Part shown: positions 11,951 through 25,031 of the stretch, one piece after another
How the letters are laid out: every line of letters begins with the position of its first letter
How positions within the stretch are numbered: the first letter of the stretch is position 1
From: Sapria himalayana
Taxonomy: Eukaryota; Streptophyta; Magnoliopsida; Malpighiales; Rafflesiaceae
Reading direction: 5' to 3'
Length of the DNA: 64,000 nucleotides
Assembly: GCA_029783825.1 (NCBI GenBank)
Contig: JAREIK010000385.1
Span: 4,632,501 to 4,696,500, forward strand
Made by a program: the position numbers and the translations under genes
The notes under the pieces: model-generated
Told to the model about the DNA's origin: nothing
What the model saw: the letters and a program-made list of their open reading frames with translations, nothing else
Databases searched by the model: none

Positions 11951-12420
11951 GACATAAGCATGAACCCCAAGGAGGAGAGCATGAATTTTGATTCCACCTA
12001 GAGGAACTTTGAGGCGCACAAATAAGAATTATGAGTTTAGAGTTTGATTCCGAGAACTCTTGAGGGCTTTCATTTGGAATCGAAAATTCCAAGAGATGTA
12101 TTTCAAATTATCCCTTATGAATTCCTCGCCAATATTAGGCTAAATTAAGGTCTAACATTGATGTATTTAATTTTGTGTAATGGATGCTTATTGAATAATT
12201 TTATGTTTAGACGATTGTGTTATGGTTTGGTTTTTAATGGTTATGATGTTTATGTAATACTAAAATTAGAATTTTATTATTAGTGACTTTGTATTTTTTA
12301 TCATGTTAGATGGTGATAGAAAAGCCATAAAGAAGACTTGTGCATAATGGTAGGAAGAAAGTGATAGCCCTTCTGATCTTGATGCATGAGACAAACTTAT
12401 ATGTTAAAGCCCAAGGTTAA
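11950..12420 (+). repeat. LTR-like segment, inverted relative to 14,690-15,470
   Basis: The stretch around 12,240-12,340 (ATGATGTTTATGTAATACT, then AGATGGTGATAGA, then CCATAAAG) matches the reverse complement of sequence around 15,050-15,110 and its right-arm mirror near 40,300-40,400. Both segments lie next to CATGAC arrays, so they may be two inverted copies of one LTR-like module. Function and family are unassigned. Confidence 0.5.
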
Positions 12421-13320
12421 AGTAAGTTAATCATGGGAGTATGATACTTAAGAAACTAAAAGCTTGAATCCTTTTATATGCCAATCCATTATGCATATCA
12501 TAAATGAATTAACCATCAATTGATGTGAGAGTTATATAGAATATTTTCCTAACTTTTTTACTTTTAGTGTGGACGTCACCTGTCATCGTGGTAAACAATG
12601 ACAAGTAAGCCATGAGATTCATGTGAGTAGAGTTTACATATAAGATAGTGATAATTCTATGAGTTACTTTCTATTATATGGCTACTACCAATGAGAATTG
12701 AAATAAAACATATATTAGTTGTGTGAGTATGATAGTTACGAAATCAAGAGCACAAATACTTTTAATATTAAATTAATTCATATTTTAAGACACATGAGGT
12801 TGAAAAACAAGAATACAAATAAGAAGTAATCATCAAGTATAGTTGCAAATTTTCTAAAATGTAGACTTATGAATAACTCTCGAGTAGAGATGATTTATTA
12901 TTTCTATGAGAAAATACCAATAGGGTGTGGCTATGATACATGGGACCATTATTAGGGAATCCCCAAGAGTGGATAAGTACTTTGTATGCCAAAATGGAAC
13001 TAGGGCATTTTCACAAAATTCTTATGTTTATTTTATAACTAAGCACAATAACAACCAAACAATTTAAATATATTATCATTCATAATGAAATAGATCAACC
13101 ATATAATTTATGAATATTAACAAAAACTTAGTTTTATCTTTTTATTGAGTAGTAGTTGACTCATAGTTGGTGGATTCAACTGCCTACATAATCCATATGT
13201 AATTGATATAAGGAGAAAAGTCTATTTTACTACTTGTATGACTTATATACCCACTGGATTGATTGGACAAAATATTATTTCTTAATGAGATTTTAAGGCT
13301 TTGACTAATCATAAAAATTG
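12420..13320. other. Unassigned AT-rich DNA in left arm
   Basis: No coding similarity recognised. It is mirrored in the right arm at about 41,890-42,660. It contains CATACTCCCATGA-like words only. Confidence 0.4.
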
Positions 13321-13329
13321 GTTATTATA

Positions 13330-14042
13330 ATAAAGTTGTTATATATATATTATGTATACACATAAACTTACATATACTAAATATGTAATATACTATATAT
13401 GTATGTATATATATATATAATATACATATACTATGCATATAAAATCATATAGTTTATACAAAATGTGTGCATGCATGTATATAATGATGCATAATGTTAT
13501 TTATATAATGTAGATAACATTACATATAAGGTTATTTATCATTATATAGATATTATTACATATATATTTATAGCATTATGTATCATTATATATATATATA
13601 CACACACACACACGTATATAGTAAATATAGTATATATAGTATATATTATTATATAGATAGTATCATTAATTATATAGTAATACTATTATATACATTATAA
13701 TATATATAGTATATACTGATATATGCATATATATATATATATAGCATAATAGATAGTATATACTATTATATACATTATATATAGTATGTGTGTGTGTGTG
13801 TGTGTATAATATACTGATATATGATATATGTATATAATATATCTTTATATATGGTGTTATATATATAATGATACATAACACTATATAGTTAATGTTATCT
13901 ATATTTGAATAATGTTATTTATCATTATATATACATATATACATACATGGATAACATTATCTACAAAATATAATGTATTATCATAGATAGAATATTATGT
14001 ACTTATTGTTATATGTGTTTCTATACACACATACACACACAT
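13330..14042. repeat. Compound TA-rich microsatellite block, left arm
   Basis: About 0.7 kb of TATA, ATAATGATA, GTATATA and short CA/TG runs (CACACACACAC near 13,601; TGTGTGTG near 13,787). The right-arm mirror is 41,120-41,880. The reading frames on it are repeat artefacts. It lies between the two inverted LTR-like segments of the arm. Confidence 0.85.
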
Positions 14043-14689
14043 TCACTAACTCACTCATCTTTATATCTTCATTTTATTTTTTTTATATGTGGCATGTTGA
14101 TATGACGAGTTTAAGGATAGTGTAAGTAGTATGCATTTAAGTATTACAAAAATTAAATAATTTTGGTTTTGATGCACCAAATGATAAAAAAATAGGCCCT
14201 AAAGCATAAATATTTTTATTTTGTATACCAAAACCTAATTTTTGCTTTTTTCAATTAGCAAGCAAAGATTCAAATTGATTCAATTATTGTGGTGCTTTGC
14301 ATTTTGTAGAAAATTCATATAGATTTCCTTCATATTCTTCCAATTAGGATTGAGAGTGTTAGATGAAAACTAATTGAGGTAATCAACATAATTTTATAAT
14401 GTCATATTAAGAATAAAATTTGATATTCTCAAATTATTTGTTTGATGCATGATGGTCACCTTTTCAAAACAATATCAAAGTTATATTTGAAGCTTGTCAT
14501 AGCATGTTAGTAGGTCAATTAGTTGGTACTCACAACTAAAAATCATATAATGATAGACTGATTTGGAATGGGGAAAGCACCATTCAAGTATTACAAAGTA
14601 TTAATTCATGAAGAAAAAACAAGAATGTCAAATAGGTAAAAATGACTTTATTTAACATAGGATACATGATTATTTGAGTCTTGGTGTGA

Positions 14690-15470
14690 ATAAATCAAGA
14701 TGAAGTACATCATAATTATAAGGTATGTCACTTCCTTCATACCATATATGTGAATGAGCCTTATGGTCTATCTATTAGTTATCCGGGATCTATATTCCCA
14801 CTAGAGAAGATAGGAATTGATTCAGGGGTAATGTCAAGGTTATCCCTCTATTGTATTAGCGAGAGGGGGAACCCTTCTTTCTTAATCAGACAATTTCTCT
14901 CCTATCATGTATGATTGATCAAAGTCTGGTATGTAGGAATCAGAGTCTCAATCGACTGGCATCGCCCTTCACTCATAAATTCCTCAAAGAAAGCAAGTAG
15001 CAAGTCAGTCTATGCATAGCATACTATCTTAGTTCTTCAAGCTACACCTCTATAATATACACAAACACACTAATAGTTACATTTTAATTTTAGCTTTATA
15101 TAAACACAAATTCATTAATATTCATTCCACGATATAAATCAAACATTAAATTTATAATCAAAATATCCATAAATTACTCCAATAATAATATACAATCCAA
15201 GACCTCAATTTAACCTGACATAGTGGAGAGATTCATATAAGATAAATAAGAAGTAGTCTTGTGGATATTGAGTTCTAGATGGCAACCGTCATAAAATCTA
15301 GAATTCAAAACCAAGTTGCAAATTAGTTTCAATCGTGTCCTTGAAATCTATCCTAGAGATGAGAGTTTGAAAGTTATACCCTCAACTCTAAATTTTAGCT
15401 TTAGTCTTGAGTCTCATTCTTACTCGTGGATTTCCTAGGGAGTGCAAAATCTACCCCTAGGGTTTGTTCA
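14690..15470 (-). repeat. LTR-like segment, inverted partner of 11,950-12,420
   Basis: On the minus strand it contains GTTAAATTGAGGTCTT, GATTTATATCGTGGAATG and AGCTAAAATTAAAATGTAAC, matching the 11.95-12.42 kb segment. It is followed by the CATGAC array at 15.53-16.06 kb. The right-arm copy lies at about 39,920-40,500. No protein recognised. Confidence 0.5.
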
Positions 15471-15529
15471 ATGTGAAGAAGAAGAAAGGTAACATATTTT
15501 TTTTAAGTCATCTCTCCTAGTTTCGCATT

Positions 15530-16060
15530 GTCATTTATAATTCATGAATTTTAGACATTTTCCAAGTAGAAAGTCATGGCTTTGAGAAGATGACATGACT
15601 TTGGCCTTTGGTTCAAAAGCTTGAAGTCACAGCACTTGGAAGTAATCATGACTTTGAAATATTTCATAACTTTTTTGTAACCCAAAAGTTATGGTAATGA
15701 GTATGATCATGACTTTTTTCTTTGTCTTTTGATACACATAGTCATAGCATTATGATATGGTTGTGGCTTGTGTTTTTTGTCTTGGTACCACAAAAGGCAT
15801 GGCTCCGAGAAGTGGTTGTAGTTTTTGTCTTTATCTTCTATAACTCAAATTCATGGCATAGGTTAATGGCCACATCTCATGCAATCAGCCTACATACTAA
15901 AATCATGGTAATGAAACATGGTCATGACTTTATCTTCTATTGAAAGTAAAAGGTTGCATCTCCAAAAATTACTACAACTTAAGTATTATCCTCTGTAACT
16001 TTCTATAGTCAAAATTCATGGCACTGGAGAATAACCATGACTTTAGACTAAGGAATATTA
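15530..16060. repeat. CATGAC-type array, left arm
   Basis: GTCATGGCTTTGAG, ACATGACTTTGG, ATCATGACTTTG and CATGGTCATGAC words recur every 30-60 bases between AAAG/CTTT-rich linkers. The mirror is at 39,340-39,850. The 73-codon ORF over it is a chance frame. It is best seen as a decayed tandem repeat built around the self-complementary GTCATGAC core. Confidence 0.6.
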
Positions 16061-17559
16061 AGCTCGGGTAATAATAAAGTAATGATGCTAAGAAATAGCA
16101 AGGATACTTGGTTATTACAACTTAAAATTAATATCAAAGATATTTTAATTGTTATAAGATAAGTATTGATGTGACTCTAATATAATATTATAGCCAAAAT
16201 TATATGTTACATAATAAAAGAATTATGCTAACGAGATAGTAGAGTAAAACCATACAAAGATTGTCACATCTAATTGTATTGAGTTTTTGCCAAGAATAGA
16301 TACTAAAACTATTGAATATGACCAACCATGATCAAGTCATCGCTTGACTCTAAAGATACTATAATTTAAGTACTATTCATTACAATCCATCAAAATTATA
16401 ATTTTGTAAAATCATTTTAAATTATCGAACCTTTTGTACTTATACATCCTCAAAAAATACCAAAATATGATAAAATATTTCTTGTATTTCACATACCAAA
16501 TAAACTCACAAACTAAAACTATTTCTCATACTTGAGTAATGACTCCCCTTTCAAAATAAAAATTTCATCGTCATATCATGAACAACATAAATTTTCTATG
16601 ACAAGATATGAGTATTGTAGTGTCTCAAGATAATGAAGTAAATTCTCATGGTGGTCATAATTTGTGGTACGGTTTGAGTTCAACAATTATATCTTTAGTT
16701 GAATGTGAATTAAGTATGCACAATGATTCATGTGATGGGTACCTTGCATTTATTACATCAAATCATGCAAAAATAATTTTGGATTGCCTCCAAAATAGTG
16801 TAATATTTGATGTCTATAACTAGATCATGAATAATTTCTCACATCCATTGGTGATCTATGTAGTCCATGCTAGCTTTTCAGTATGTATATAAATATTTAT
16901 TTCTTTTCTTCTGGTATCTTGTTTTAACATCACATTATTTGGAATTCCTTCTTTCGCCCTTCCCTCCATGGATGCCATGAATTTGAGAAATGTCATGGAT
17001 TCTTCTTTAGTTCTAATTGGCCCTCTTCTTTATATAACTTTAAAATCATCATTATGGATCTATCCATGTCTTTATCATTGAGTTTCTTTTGGTCATTTTC
17101 TTTCTATAATAATAAAGTTATGTGCTAAGCATCACCACAACAATGTCATTGAGCTTCTAAGAAGAATTTTCTTTCTGTAACATCAAAGTCATTTTGTTAG
17201 AAATAGTTGTGACTTTGTCATTAAGCTTATGTTTCACCAAAGTTGCAGCATTGTTAAAGTCATGACTTATCGCTCTACCACTATTTAATATTTCCTTCCT
17301 ATGGATCCTCCATAATTTTTTTTTCTACCATGTAATACTCTTTTCTTTTCTCAACCACTAGTTGGGATTCTACCACTATTTGTACCACAAATTTAGTCTA
17401 AAAACTCTCCACATCATTTTCTTCTTATAACTATATTGAGAGATAAGGAAGTTTCTTTGTATAACTAATCTCCACACTTGTAGTCTTAGGCACTATTTTT
17501 TCAGTCTTTAAGATCATTGAAATTTTTAATTAAAAATACAATGTTTATATTATTTTTCA
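16061..17559. other. Unassigned region upstream of copia-3, left arm
   Basis: Contains a 71-codon open frame (16,608-16,823) with no recognisable family, then C/T-rich DNA with more GTCAT words near 17,130-17,270. It may be a decayed gag or leader of copia-3, but no zinc knuckle was seen. The mirror is about 37,910-39,340. Confidence 0.35.
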
Positions 17560-19350
17560 GGTGTTTTGCTCTCTAAAATTTGTATAATCTAGAATTTTAA
17601 ATCTTGGTTCAAAAGTATAGTTTTTGGTTTCATAGGGATCCATACCTCTTAAGTCAATCAAAAAGAAACTTATATTTTCTTTAATCCATTTGGATGTATG
17701 GAGACATTCTCCTGTTATTAGACCATGTAAAAATATATAATTTATAATTTTTCTTAATTACTACACTCGAATGACATGGTTGCATATATTTAAATGGAAA
17801 GATGTATTGCCTAGTGGATTTCAATCATTTGATGTAATGATTGAAACATAATTTTTAACAAAACAAAAGGGCCCTACTAATGTTGTAGATGAATATATAA
17901 TAAAAAACTTCAGGCTTACTTTTAATGTCATAGCATCATCCATGAAACCTCATTTGCTAAAATGTCTTAGCAAAATGATATTGCTGAAAAATAAAGAATC
18001 AATATATCTTAAAATACATGACAAGAAATGTCGATTAGAACACATGTGTTAATGCTCCTTTTCCATATCTTTGGATGCATTGCCTTTATGCATATACATA
18101 AAAATCAAAGAACCAAGTTGCGACCAACAATAATCTGATATCTCTTCTTGTGATATGCTCTAAATTAGAAAGGGTATAGATGTTTTCACCCATCCACTAA
18201 ACAAAAATTAAAGCACCATTGACACAACCTTTCTTGGAAGAAAGACTTTCTATCTATCACCTTCAGCCAAACCATCTGTTTCATGGAACTTTGAAATAAA
18301 GAGGTGAATTGACTAGAAACAACATTGATTAAATTAAGAGATGACTCAAAACAACATCATGATAGAAATAATGAGATATGGTTATCTAAAGAATACCCTC
18401 CGATAATAGAACCAACACATGAAGAACTATGTAACATGACATGTAATCAAACACCTACACTTATTAGTGATATGGCTTCAAGTGATTCAGCAATAAGTGA
18501 TAGTTCCCTTTCATTAAGGTAATTTTCTCTATCATATTATTCTTTACTGTTAACATGAATAGTAATGTGCAATATGTATTCCCTTTCAAACATAACCATG
18601 AAAAACCACCAAGCAGATACTTTATGGAAGTGAAAGATAGAAGATGCAAACATCAAATTGCCAACTAAGTGTCTACTCAAGATCTCCCAACCAATCATGG
18701 CCTTTGCACATAAACTATCCTTTGATTACATTCCTAGAAATATACAAAAGACATTACTTGAACGATATTGGAGTCAAGTGATAAAAGAAAAACTAAAAGA
18801 CTTGCAATACAAATGAGATATGGAGGTTGGTCTCAATACCCATTTGAAAGGAATTAATAAGGTGAAAATGGGTTGTTTTCATTAAATATAATGTTGGTGG
18901 ATTCATTCACAGTTAAAAAGCAAGGCACGTGATAAAGAGCAACATACAAACATATGAGATAGATCACCAAGAAATGTTCCCACTAGTAGCATAACTTAAT
19001 ACTGTTAAAGTTTTATTATTAATTGTAGCAGATTTAGATTGGCCAATATACAAATTTGATGTAAAGAACATATTCCTCCATTGGAATTTTGAAGAAAAAA
19101 TTGACATGAAAATTTTACTTAGGTATTCTGAAACAAGAAAAGATAGAGTAGTTTGCATGCAACAAAAGACCTGATTCATGTTAATGCAATAGTCCCATGC
19201 ATGGTTTGGTATATTAACTAAGCAATGAAGAAATGTGGCCTTTAATTGAGCAACTCATACCATACTTTTTTCCTGAAGCAATATTCTAGGAAATTGATAG
19301 TCCTAATTATTTGTGTATGCAACTTAATCAATATAGATCATGACAAAGTG
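17560..19350 (+). pseudogene. Copia-3 integrase-RT relic, left arm
   Basis: Broken plus-strand translation matches Ty1/copia. An integrase core near 17,660-17,980 shows LIHLDVWR, a RMTWLHIFKWKDVLPSGFQSF-like block and a degenerate TPQQNG region. The linker-RT part begins near 18,690 with FAHKLSFDYIP and LLERYWSQVIKEKL, then a KWVVFIKYN-like block, WPIYKFDVKNIFLHW near 19,050, and a late RT block (19,246-19,350) with HTFFLKQYSRKLIVLII. It is interrupted by many stops and frameshifts. Coding similarity fades at about 19,350, where LTR-like sequence and a primer-binding-site-like word follow. The right arm carries the same relic in mirror image at 36,116-37,906. Confidence 0.82.
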
Positions 19351-19467
19351 ATAGTCCTAATTCTGCATGGTTTGGAGAGATGTGATGTTGGGAACCTCAT
19401 ATTCTACCTTTGTAATGGAGGCATTATTGCATAGTGTTGAAATTCACCTTTTGAGATTCTAATGGTT

Positions 19468-19479
19468 TGGTATGAGGGC
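19468..19479 (+). other. Degenerate Met-tRNA primer-binding site, left arm
   Basis: TGGTATGAGGGC differs by two bases from TGGTATCAGAGC, the usual plant LTR-retrotransposon site for initiator Met-tRNA. The right-arm mirror (35,987-35,998) differs by only one, which supports a real site that decayed. It implies that LTR sequence lies just upstream. Confidence 0.5.
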
Positions 19480-21599
19480 CAAATGTGATTTTCACATGGT
19501 TCTCTTTCATTTTGGGATCTAACAGTACTTAGCAACAAAATCTCTAACACATAAGTCCTAAATAGGTACAAGGATTCCATAATGTTGATATAGGGTTTCT
19601 ACTAGGAGAGAATCAAACTTTTATAGAAGAAATACACTCTCACATAATAAAGACAATAGAGGGGCCCTTTCACCATATTCATGCTTTGTGGCATAGAACT
19701 TAATCATTCATCATTATTCTACCATTGTACAAGACTTTATATAGTGGAGTAAAAAACCTCTAATGCTTGTGTCCTATGTTGCAACAACTACACTCAGCAT
19801 GTAACAACTTCATTCATATCACGAACCTAGAAAATATGTCATGACTTGAATCATTCACTTACTAGTCACAATTGCATATAATAGGTCACAACTATAATGA
19901 TGTCATGATACCACAAAATAGGATCACGACACCATAGTACATATTACAGCTTAAGTTGAGTCATAACTCCAAAACATAGTCTCCATTTGTGTTAAACAAA
20001 GCAAGGTAAGGCTCCTTAGTAAATGTTCTAGATTTATTCTAGTCACGGACTCAAAATCATGACACCATAGTTTAGTCATGACTTCATAAAATATATTATT
20101 GGCTCCATTACATGGGCAACAATTTCATAAGACATATTAGCTAATTCTAACCAAAATTCATCAATGACATTTACATTGTAGTTTAACAATACATGTTAAT
20201 GACATTTGTATAATATTTCGTGTTTACTAAAACATTTAAAAATATATTTCAAAATTAAATTTGGGAATAATACATTGATATAAAATATGTTCTTAAATTT
20301 TATTAATTTTCACACATAACTTCATTTGCTAACAACTCACGAGCAAAAGAAATAACATTAGTGGGACATGCAAGTAGTAGTCTTCATTGTAATTGAAACA
20401 ACATTATAGTTTGAAAATAAAGAAAAACTTACTCAAAATTAAATTGCATGTATGCTAATATTGCCTTCATATAGTTAAAATTTCAAAATTTTTGTGTAAT
20501 TTTTTTCAATTATTTACAAATAACATTTTGGCTTGTTTTTTTTATTCCCAACAATTTAGCAATGTGAGCTTAGTTGATTACCTCATCAGCATCAAATGCA
20601 TGTTATCTCACATTAACTAAAAATCATCAAGCATAATGAAAGACAAATTTTGGATTGTGTTGAAGCAATATTATCTTTTATGTCACCAAATATTTTGGCA
20701 AAAACATAACAATACTGATTGTTCATCATAAACTATTGAATTGTGTTTGATAATAAAATGTGATACAATGAAATAGTTTAATTATTCTCATGGAATTCAT
20801 CAACTACACTTTTGTCTAATAAAATTTCTTTAAAACATATATCAATAATTGATTTATAAGATATTTATAACAAATAATTCTTTGTTATATTGTGGAAGCA
20901 TACATGGAAAATAATATCTTGCTAAAAATTAATTTATTTTCATGTATAACTTGATGTGCTAGCAATCTAGAACAAATAAATTAAATATTTATAATATATA
21001 AACCATAGTTGATTACAACTAAGAAATATGTTTATGATGTGATTTTTTTCCTAGTTTAGACACTTTTGAGAAGTAGTTATTCATAATTAATCTAGTTTGT
21101 AAACAAAGTGTCTTGTATTTTTATATATTAGTTTTAGTATAAATTTCTAGTGGTTTTGAAGATTTTTTTTTCTTAAATAAACTGGAAGGATGATTCGTAG
21201 TACACTTGCAATAGAAACAAGGAAACAAAAAGCATATAAAAAGCAAGTAGCCACAAACTCATCCAACAAAGAAAATAGAAAAAAATTGTAGAATTAAGTT
21301 TTGGTAATGCCTTGCAAAAATTCCAGAGTCTGCAATCAAACATGGCATAAACCATTATTGAAAAAATATTTGATAAAGACAAATCATAAACTTTATGACC
21401 TTAGAGAATAAAAAATTTTGTGCATTTTAAAACAAATTTGTGCATATCGAACAAAAAAAAATTAATGCATTTTAAGATGGATATATAAATGTCATTAAAT
21501 TTACTCATGTCATAGATTTGATACTAAGATGTTAGTGAATTATTTTTATGATGTGAGTCACCCAATTATAAAATAATTGGGTGAAATGACATGTGATAA
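19480..21599. other. Non-coding interior of left arm with CATGAC array
   Basis: Directly after the primer-binding-site-like word lies a leader-like stretch. A CATGAC array follows at about 19,790-20,140 (GTCATGACTTGAATC, GTCATGATACC, ATCACGACACC, ATCATGACACC), then AT-rich DNA with no recognised gene. The 69-codon minus ORF at 21,173-21,382 has no family match and is not preserved as the same frame in the mirror copy. Confidence 0.4.
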
Positions 21600-21870
21600 A
21601 TATTTTATGAGTGAGATTCAGAATATAACTTTTGACTTCTTGAATAATCTGGTCAAAATATCAAGAGGTTGGAATTTAATAAAACAATACAAATTGACAT
21701 TACACTAAACATCATCCTATTGCTAGAGGAGATGTGTATTCTTTGAATGAAGGAACAATCAAGTTAAATTTCATTCAAGCATCCAAACTCATGAACAATA
21801 ATCACTAGTGGAGTAAGTCATTTTGAATTTAAGTCATTTGTTAGAATATTTTTTTGGTAAAGAACAAAGA
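21600..21870 (+). pseudogene. Possible copia RNase H tail, left arm
   Basis: Frameshifted translation gives a KTIQIDITLN-like block followed by GTIKLNFIQASKLMN, resembling the end of copia RNase H (the TKHIDI...HF and LADIFTK region). It lies about 0.2 kb before a solo LTR. The mirror lies at about 33,590-33,860. Similarity is weak, and chance is possible. Confidence 0.35.
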
Positions 21871-22083
21871 TATCAACACTCAAGTTAATAAATTTAAAAT
21901 TTCCTCATACTTATCATTGACTTCATGCAATAATTTTTTTCCAATTTTATCCAACCTCATTTGATGCAAGTAAAATGAAATTATCTTTAAAGGATCTTTG
22001 AATTCAAGAATTAGTGTTTAGGTGGGTTGCTTGAGTAAACATTTTACTAAAATATATGGAATTTATGTTCATACTATTTATAC

Positions 22084-23450
22084 TATTTGAACTGATTTAT
22101 ACTAAAAGCTATTTATTATTATTTTCTTGATTTGTATCCTCTTGTTATTTTAATTAAAAAGTTTTTTTTATAGTGAGCTGAATTGTAAAAAATACTTTTG
22201 GCTTTTATTCTACTTGTGGATAATTCTATATATATAGATTAGCTTACACACAGAAAATCGAATCATCGCTACTCTTTAAAAATAAATTTATTGTTAACAA
22301 TCTAGATAGAATTAGATACCCCTCCTATCGATATAATTGTAGCACTCGATTTCACAGAGTCGATCTTGACTATAATCAATGGTAAAGTTCTAACTTGTAG
22401 TTTTAATACACTTGGTATATTAATTCGGACCAACATGGTTTAATTATTTTATACTAACTTGTAAAATAATATACATTGTAGTCATTCTAAGCGCTATTAC
22501 TTGTATTCTTGAAGTAATTATTATTTACGTATGCTTATTAATAGTTGTTTTTATTCATAAAAATAGAGTCTAGAAATAGATTTAAGAACTCTATGAATTA
22601 AATAACTTTATCAATCATATAGTGAATATTAATTACTGATAGAATCCAAGTCCTATCAAAAAGGTTGATGACACCTCCTTGAGTAAGCTTATAAATTTTG
22701 ATATTTGCAATCCCTACAAGTGATTTTTAATCCATTAATTCAAAATTTTAAGTAGAAAGTATGGAGAAAATAATTATAGGTTAATTGATTTATATTATCA
22801 ATGATTTGATTCAATCAATGTGTATGTGTAATCTTAAAATGAGAAGTTATTTGATTATAAGTAACAAAGGGTATAATATATTTTGAATAAGTAATGGGAT
22901 GAAATTATAATTATGTAGTGGTGTGAATTATATATAATATAAATTATTGTGTGCAATAATTTATATTGGAAACCTAAGATCTTATTCAGGATGGGGTCCA
23001 TTCCGTAACCTTTGCTAGAAGCAATGAAATAAATTTTAAGGTTTTTGTTTGATTGTAATTGAATAATTTGATTTGGCTAATAAATCAAATTAATTAAGTT
23101 TCATTAAATTAATTATGATTATGCATTTTTATATTTATAATAAACAAATCTATCCTTAAAATTACTGGAAATCGAATGGGCTAATTTAAATGTGAATTAA
23201 TGTTCGGTTTCAATTTTAAGAATATAAATAATAAGACATCGATTCAACGACACTAAACCACTATAGTGTCGTTGTCTTCTTCGCATTTCTATGGAACTAT
23301 GGATATATGGGAGAACTGAGAAGTCCATCCGTCCAAGCCAAGCTTAAGGTATGTCTCTTCATGTAACGTCTACAAAAATGTGATTATAATAAAACAATTT
23401 TAATTCACAAGCAATATTAACATAAGTTTGCAATTACCAAATCCCCACCA
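22084..23450 (+). mobile_element. Solo copia LTR with 5-bp target duplication, left arm
   Basis: Homologous to the copia-1 3' LTR at 5,770-6,757 and to 31,992-33,328. It starts TATTTGAACTGATT (altered TGTTGGAACT) and ends ATCCCCACCA. The 5-bp word TATAC flanks both sides (22,079-22,083 and 23,451-23,455), which is the copia target-duplication size. No internal retrotransposon region remains, so this is a solo LTR left by LTR-LTR recombination. Beyond it lies unit E. Confidence 0.85.
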
Positions 23451-24595
23451 TATACATATATATAATATTTTTGAAAATTTAAAATATTTATGCTTTGGTC
23501 CCATCAAAAAGAGAAACCTAGGGGTATACTTATCCACATTTTTAAAAACAACAAATATATAGTGTATATGTTTTTTTGAAAATACATTATATATGTTTTC
23601 AAAAAGCATATATACTATGTATAGGTTTTAAAAATACATTCATACATATATATATTATATGTTTTATGTTTTTAAAAATACTATTTTTTATTACTTTTAA
23701 AAAATTTTTAATGGGGTATTTATATTTTTAAGTTTCCACCCAGCCCAAAAGGTTCTAAACATAATTATTTTTAGTTTTGATATATTTTTTAAAGAAAATT
23801 TGAACACTTAGAGTATTTTTTATTAAATATTTTTATTTTAGAACCAACTTGCATACTTTTTCTAATTTATATTGATATGTGTTGTTTCATGTTTTATTTC
23901 GTTAATTTATTTAGTTTACTTCTTTATAATATTTTTCATTGAATAAAATAAATATTATTATTTTAAAATAATTTTTTTTTGCTTTACAATGTTTGTACAT
24001 TTTAATTTTGTAAAATTAAGTTTTGGGATCCCAAAAAAAAATATTTATGTATTGATCCCATTTAAAAAAAAATTAAAAAATACCCTAAAATCAAAAATAT
24101 TTACATCTTGATCAAGTTTTACATTATAAAAAAAATACCATTAATATATTAAAAAAATATTTTTCGAAGACAAAGTTCTCAATATTGTTTTTTGAACATG
24201 AACAATAATTTCTTAAAACACCGTGCAAAAAAATGTATTTTATAAAAGAAATAATTATATTATATTATATATATATATATCTTTTAGAAAGTGTTTTTCA
24301 TTTGTCACTAGCATTTCTATTTTGCGAAAGCATTGTTCATGAAATAGTTTTGGACAATTGTTCATGAAATATATTGAATAATATATTAAAAAATATATAT
24401 TTTTTTCAATATATAAAGTGTATTTTTGTCAATAAACATAAACATAGACCTAAACCCAAATACTATTTTTTTGTAAATATTTTATAAAAAAATATATAAC
24501 TTTCTAATTCCTTGGTGCTCCAACTGATTTTTTTAAAATGATCAAATATAGTTTTATTGTATAAAAGGCATTTATAATTTGTCAAAAATTAAATA

Positions 24596-25031
24596 GGGAA
24601 AATTATGTTTTGGGGTGCTTCCCCAAAAAATTTTAAAAATTAGAAACTAAATTTTAAATATTTGAAAAAAAAGTCAAAAATATAAATAAATTAAAAATAA
24701 GGGCACTCGAATTCGTAAGTCCCAAACTACCCTTGTCGGTCTCCCCAACCCCTCACCCCTCACCCCTCGCCCCTAGCCCATCGCCCCTCGCCCCCCACCC
24801 CTCACTCTCATCTCTAATTCAAAAGAGTAGTTTTTGAATTCAAAAACAACCCTTAATTTTTTTTTTTGAAAATAGGTGATATTATGCAGAGAATGAAAAT
24901 CATGTTTATGATTTTAATTATTTTTATTAAATATATTTAAGTTTTGATGTATTTTTTTAAAAACATTAAGCCTTTAGGTCCTTTTTTTTTTTGTCATTAT
25001 TTTTTGGTGGATGCCACAAAACATAATTCCC
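24596..25031. mobile_element. TIR element inside unit E (copy B) with C-rich core
   Basis: The left end GGGAAAATTATGTTTTGGGG and the right end (opposite strand GGGAATTATGTTTTGTGGC) form terminal inverted repeats of roughly 30 bp with mismatches. The interior differs from copies A, C and D: a C-rich heptamer array replaces the TA microsatellite, although the AATTCAAAAAC-type segment near 24,835 is shared. Confidence 0.6.
24741..24810. repeat. CCCCTCA/CCCCTCG heptamer minisatellite
   Basis: About eight imperfect 7-bp units (CCCCTCA, CCCCTCG, CCCCTAG and similar) in an otherwise AT-rich surrounding. The opposite strand is G-rich with runs of four or more G, so G-quadruplex formation is possible. 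It is not the plant telomere repeat CCCTAAA. Confidence 0.85.

Noticed and set aside
16608..16823. 71-codon ORF as a possible small gene
   Set aside because: Not open in the right-arm mirror near 38.7-38.85 kb and no family recognised.
21173..21382. Small membrane-protein-like ORF (Leu/Phe-rich, minus strand)
   Set aside because: The mirror copy in the right arm does not preserve the frame, and there is no start context or family evidence.
24741..24810. Possible interstitial telomere repeat
   Set aside because: Units are CCCCTCA/G, not the plant CCCTAAA; no consistent telomeric run.
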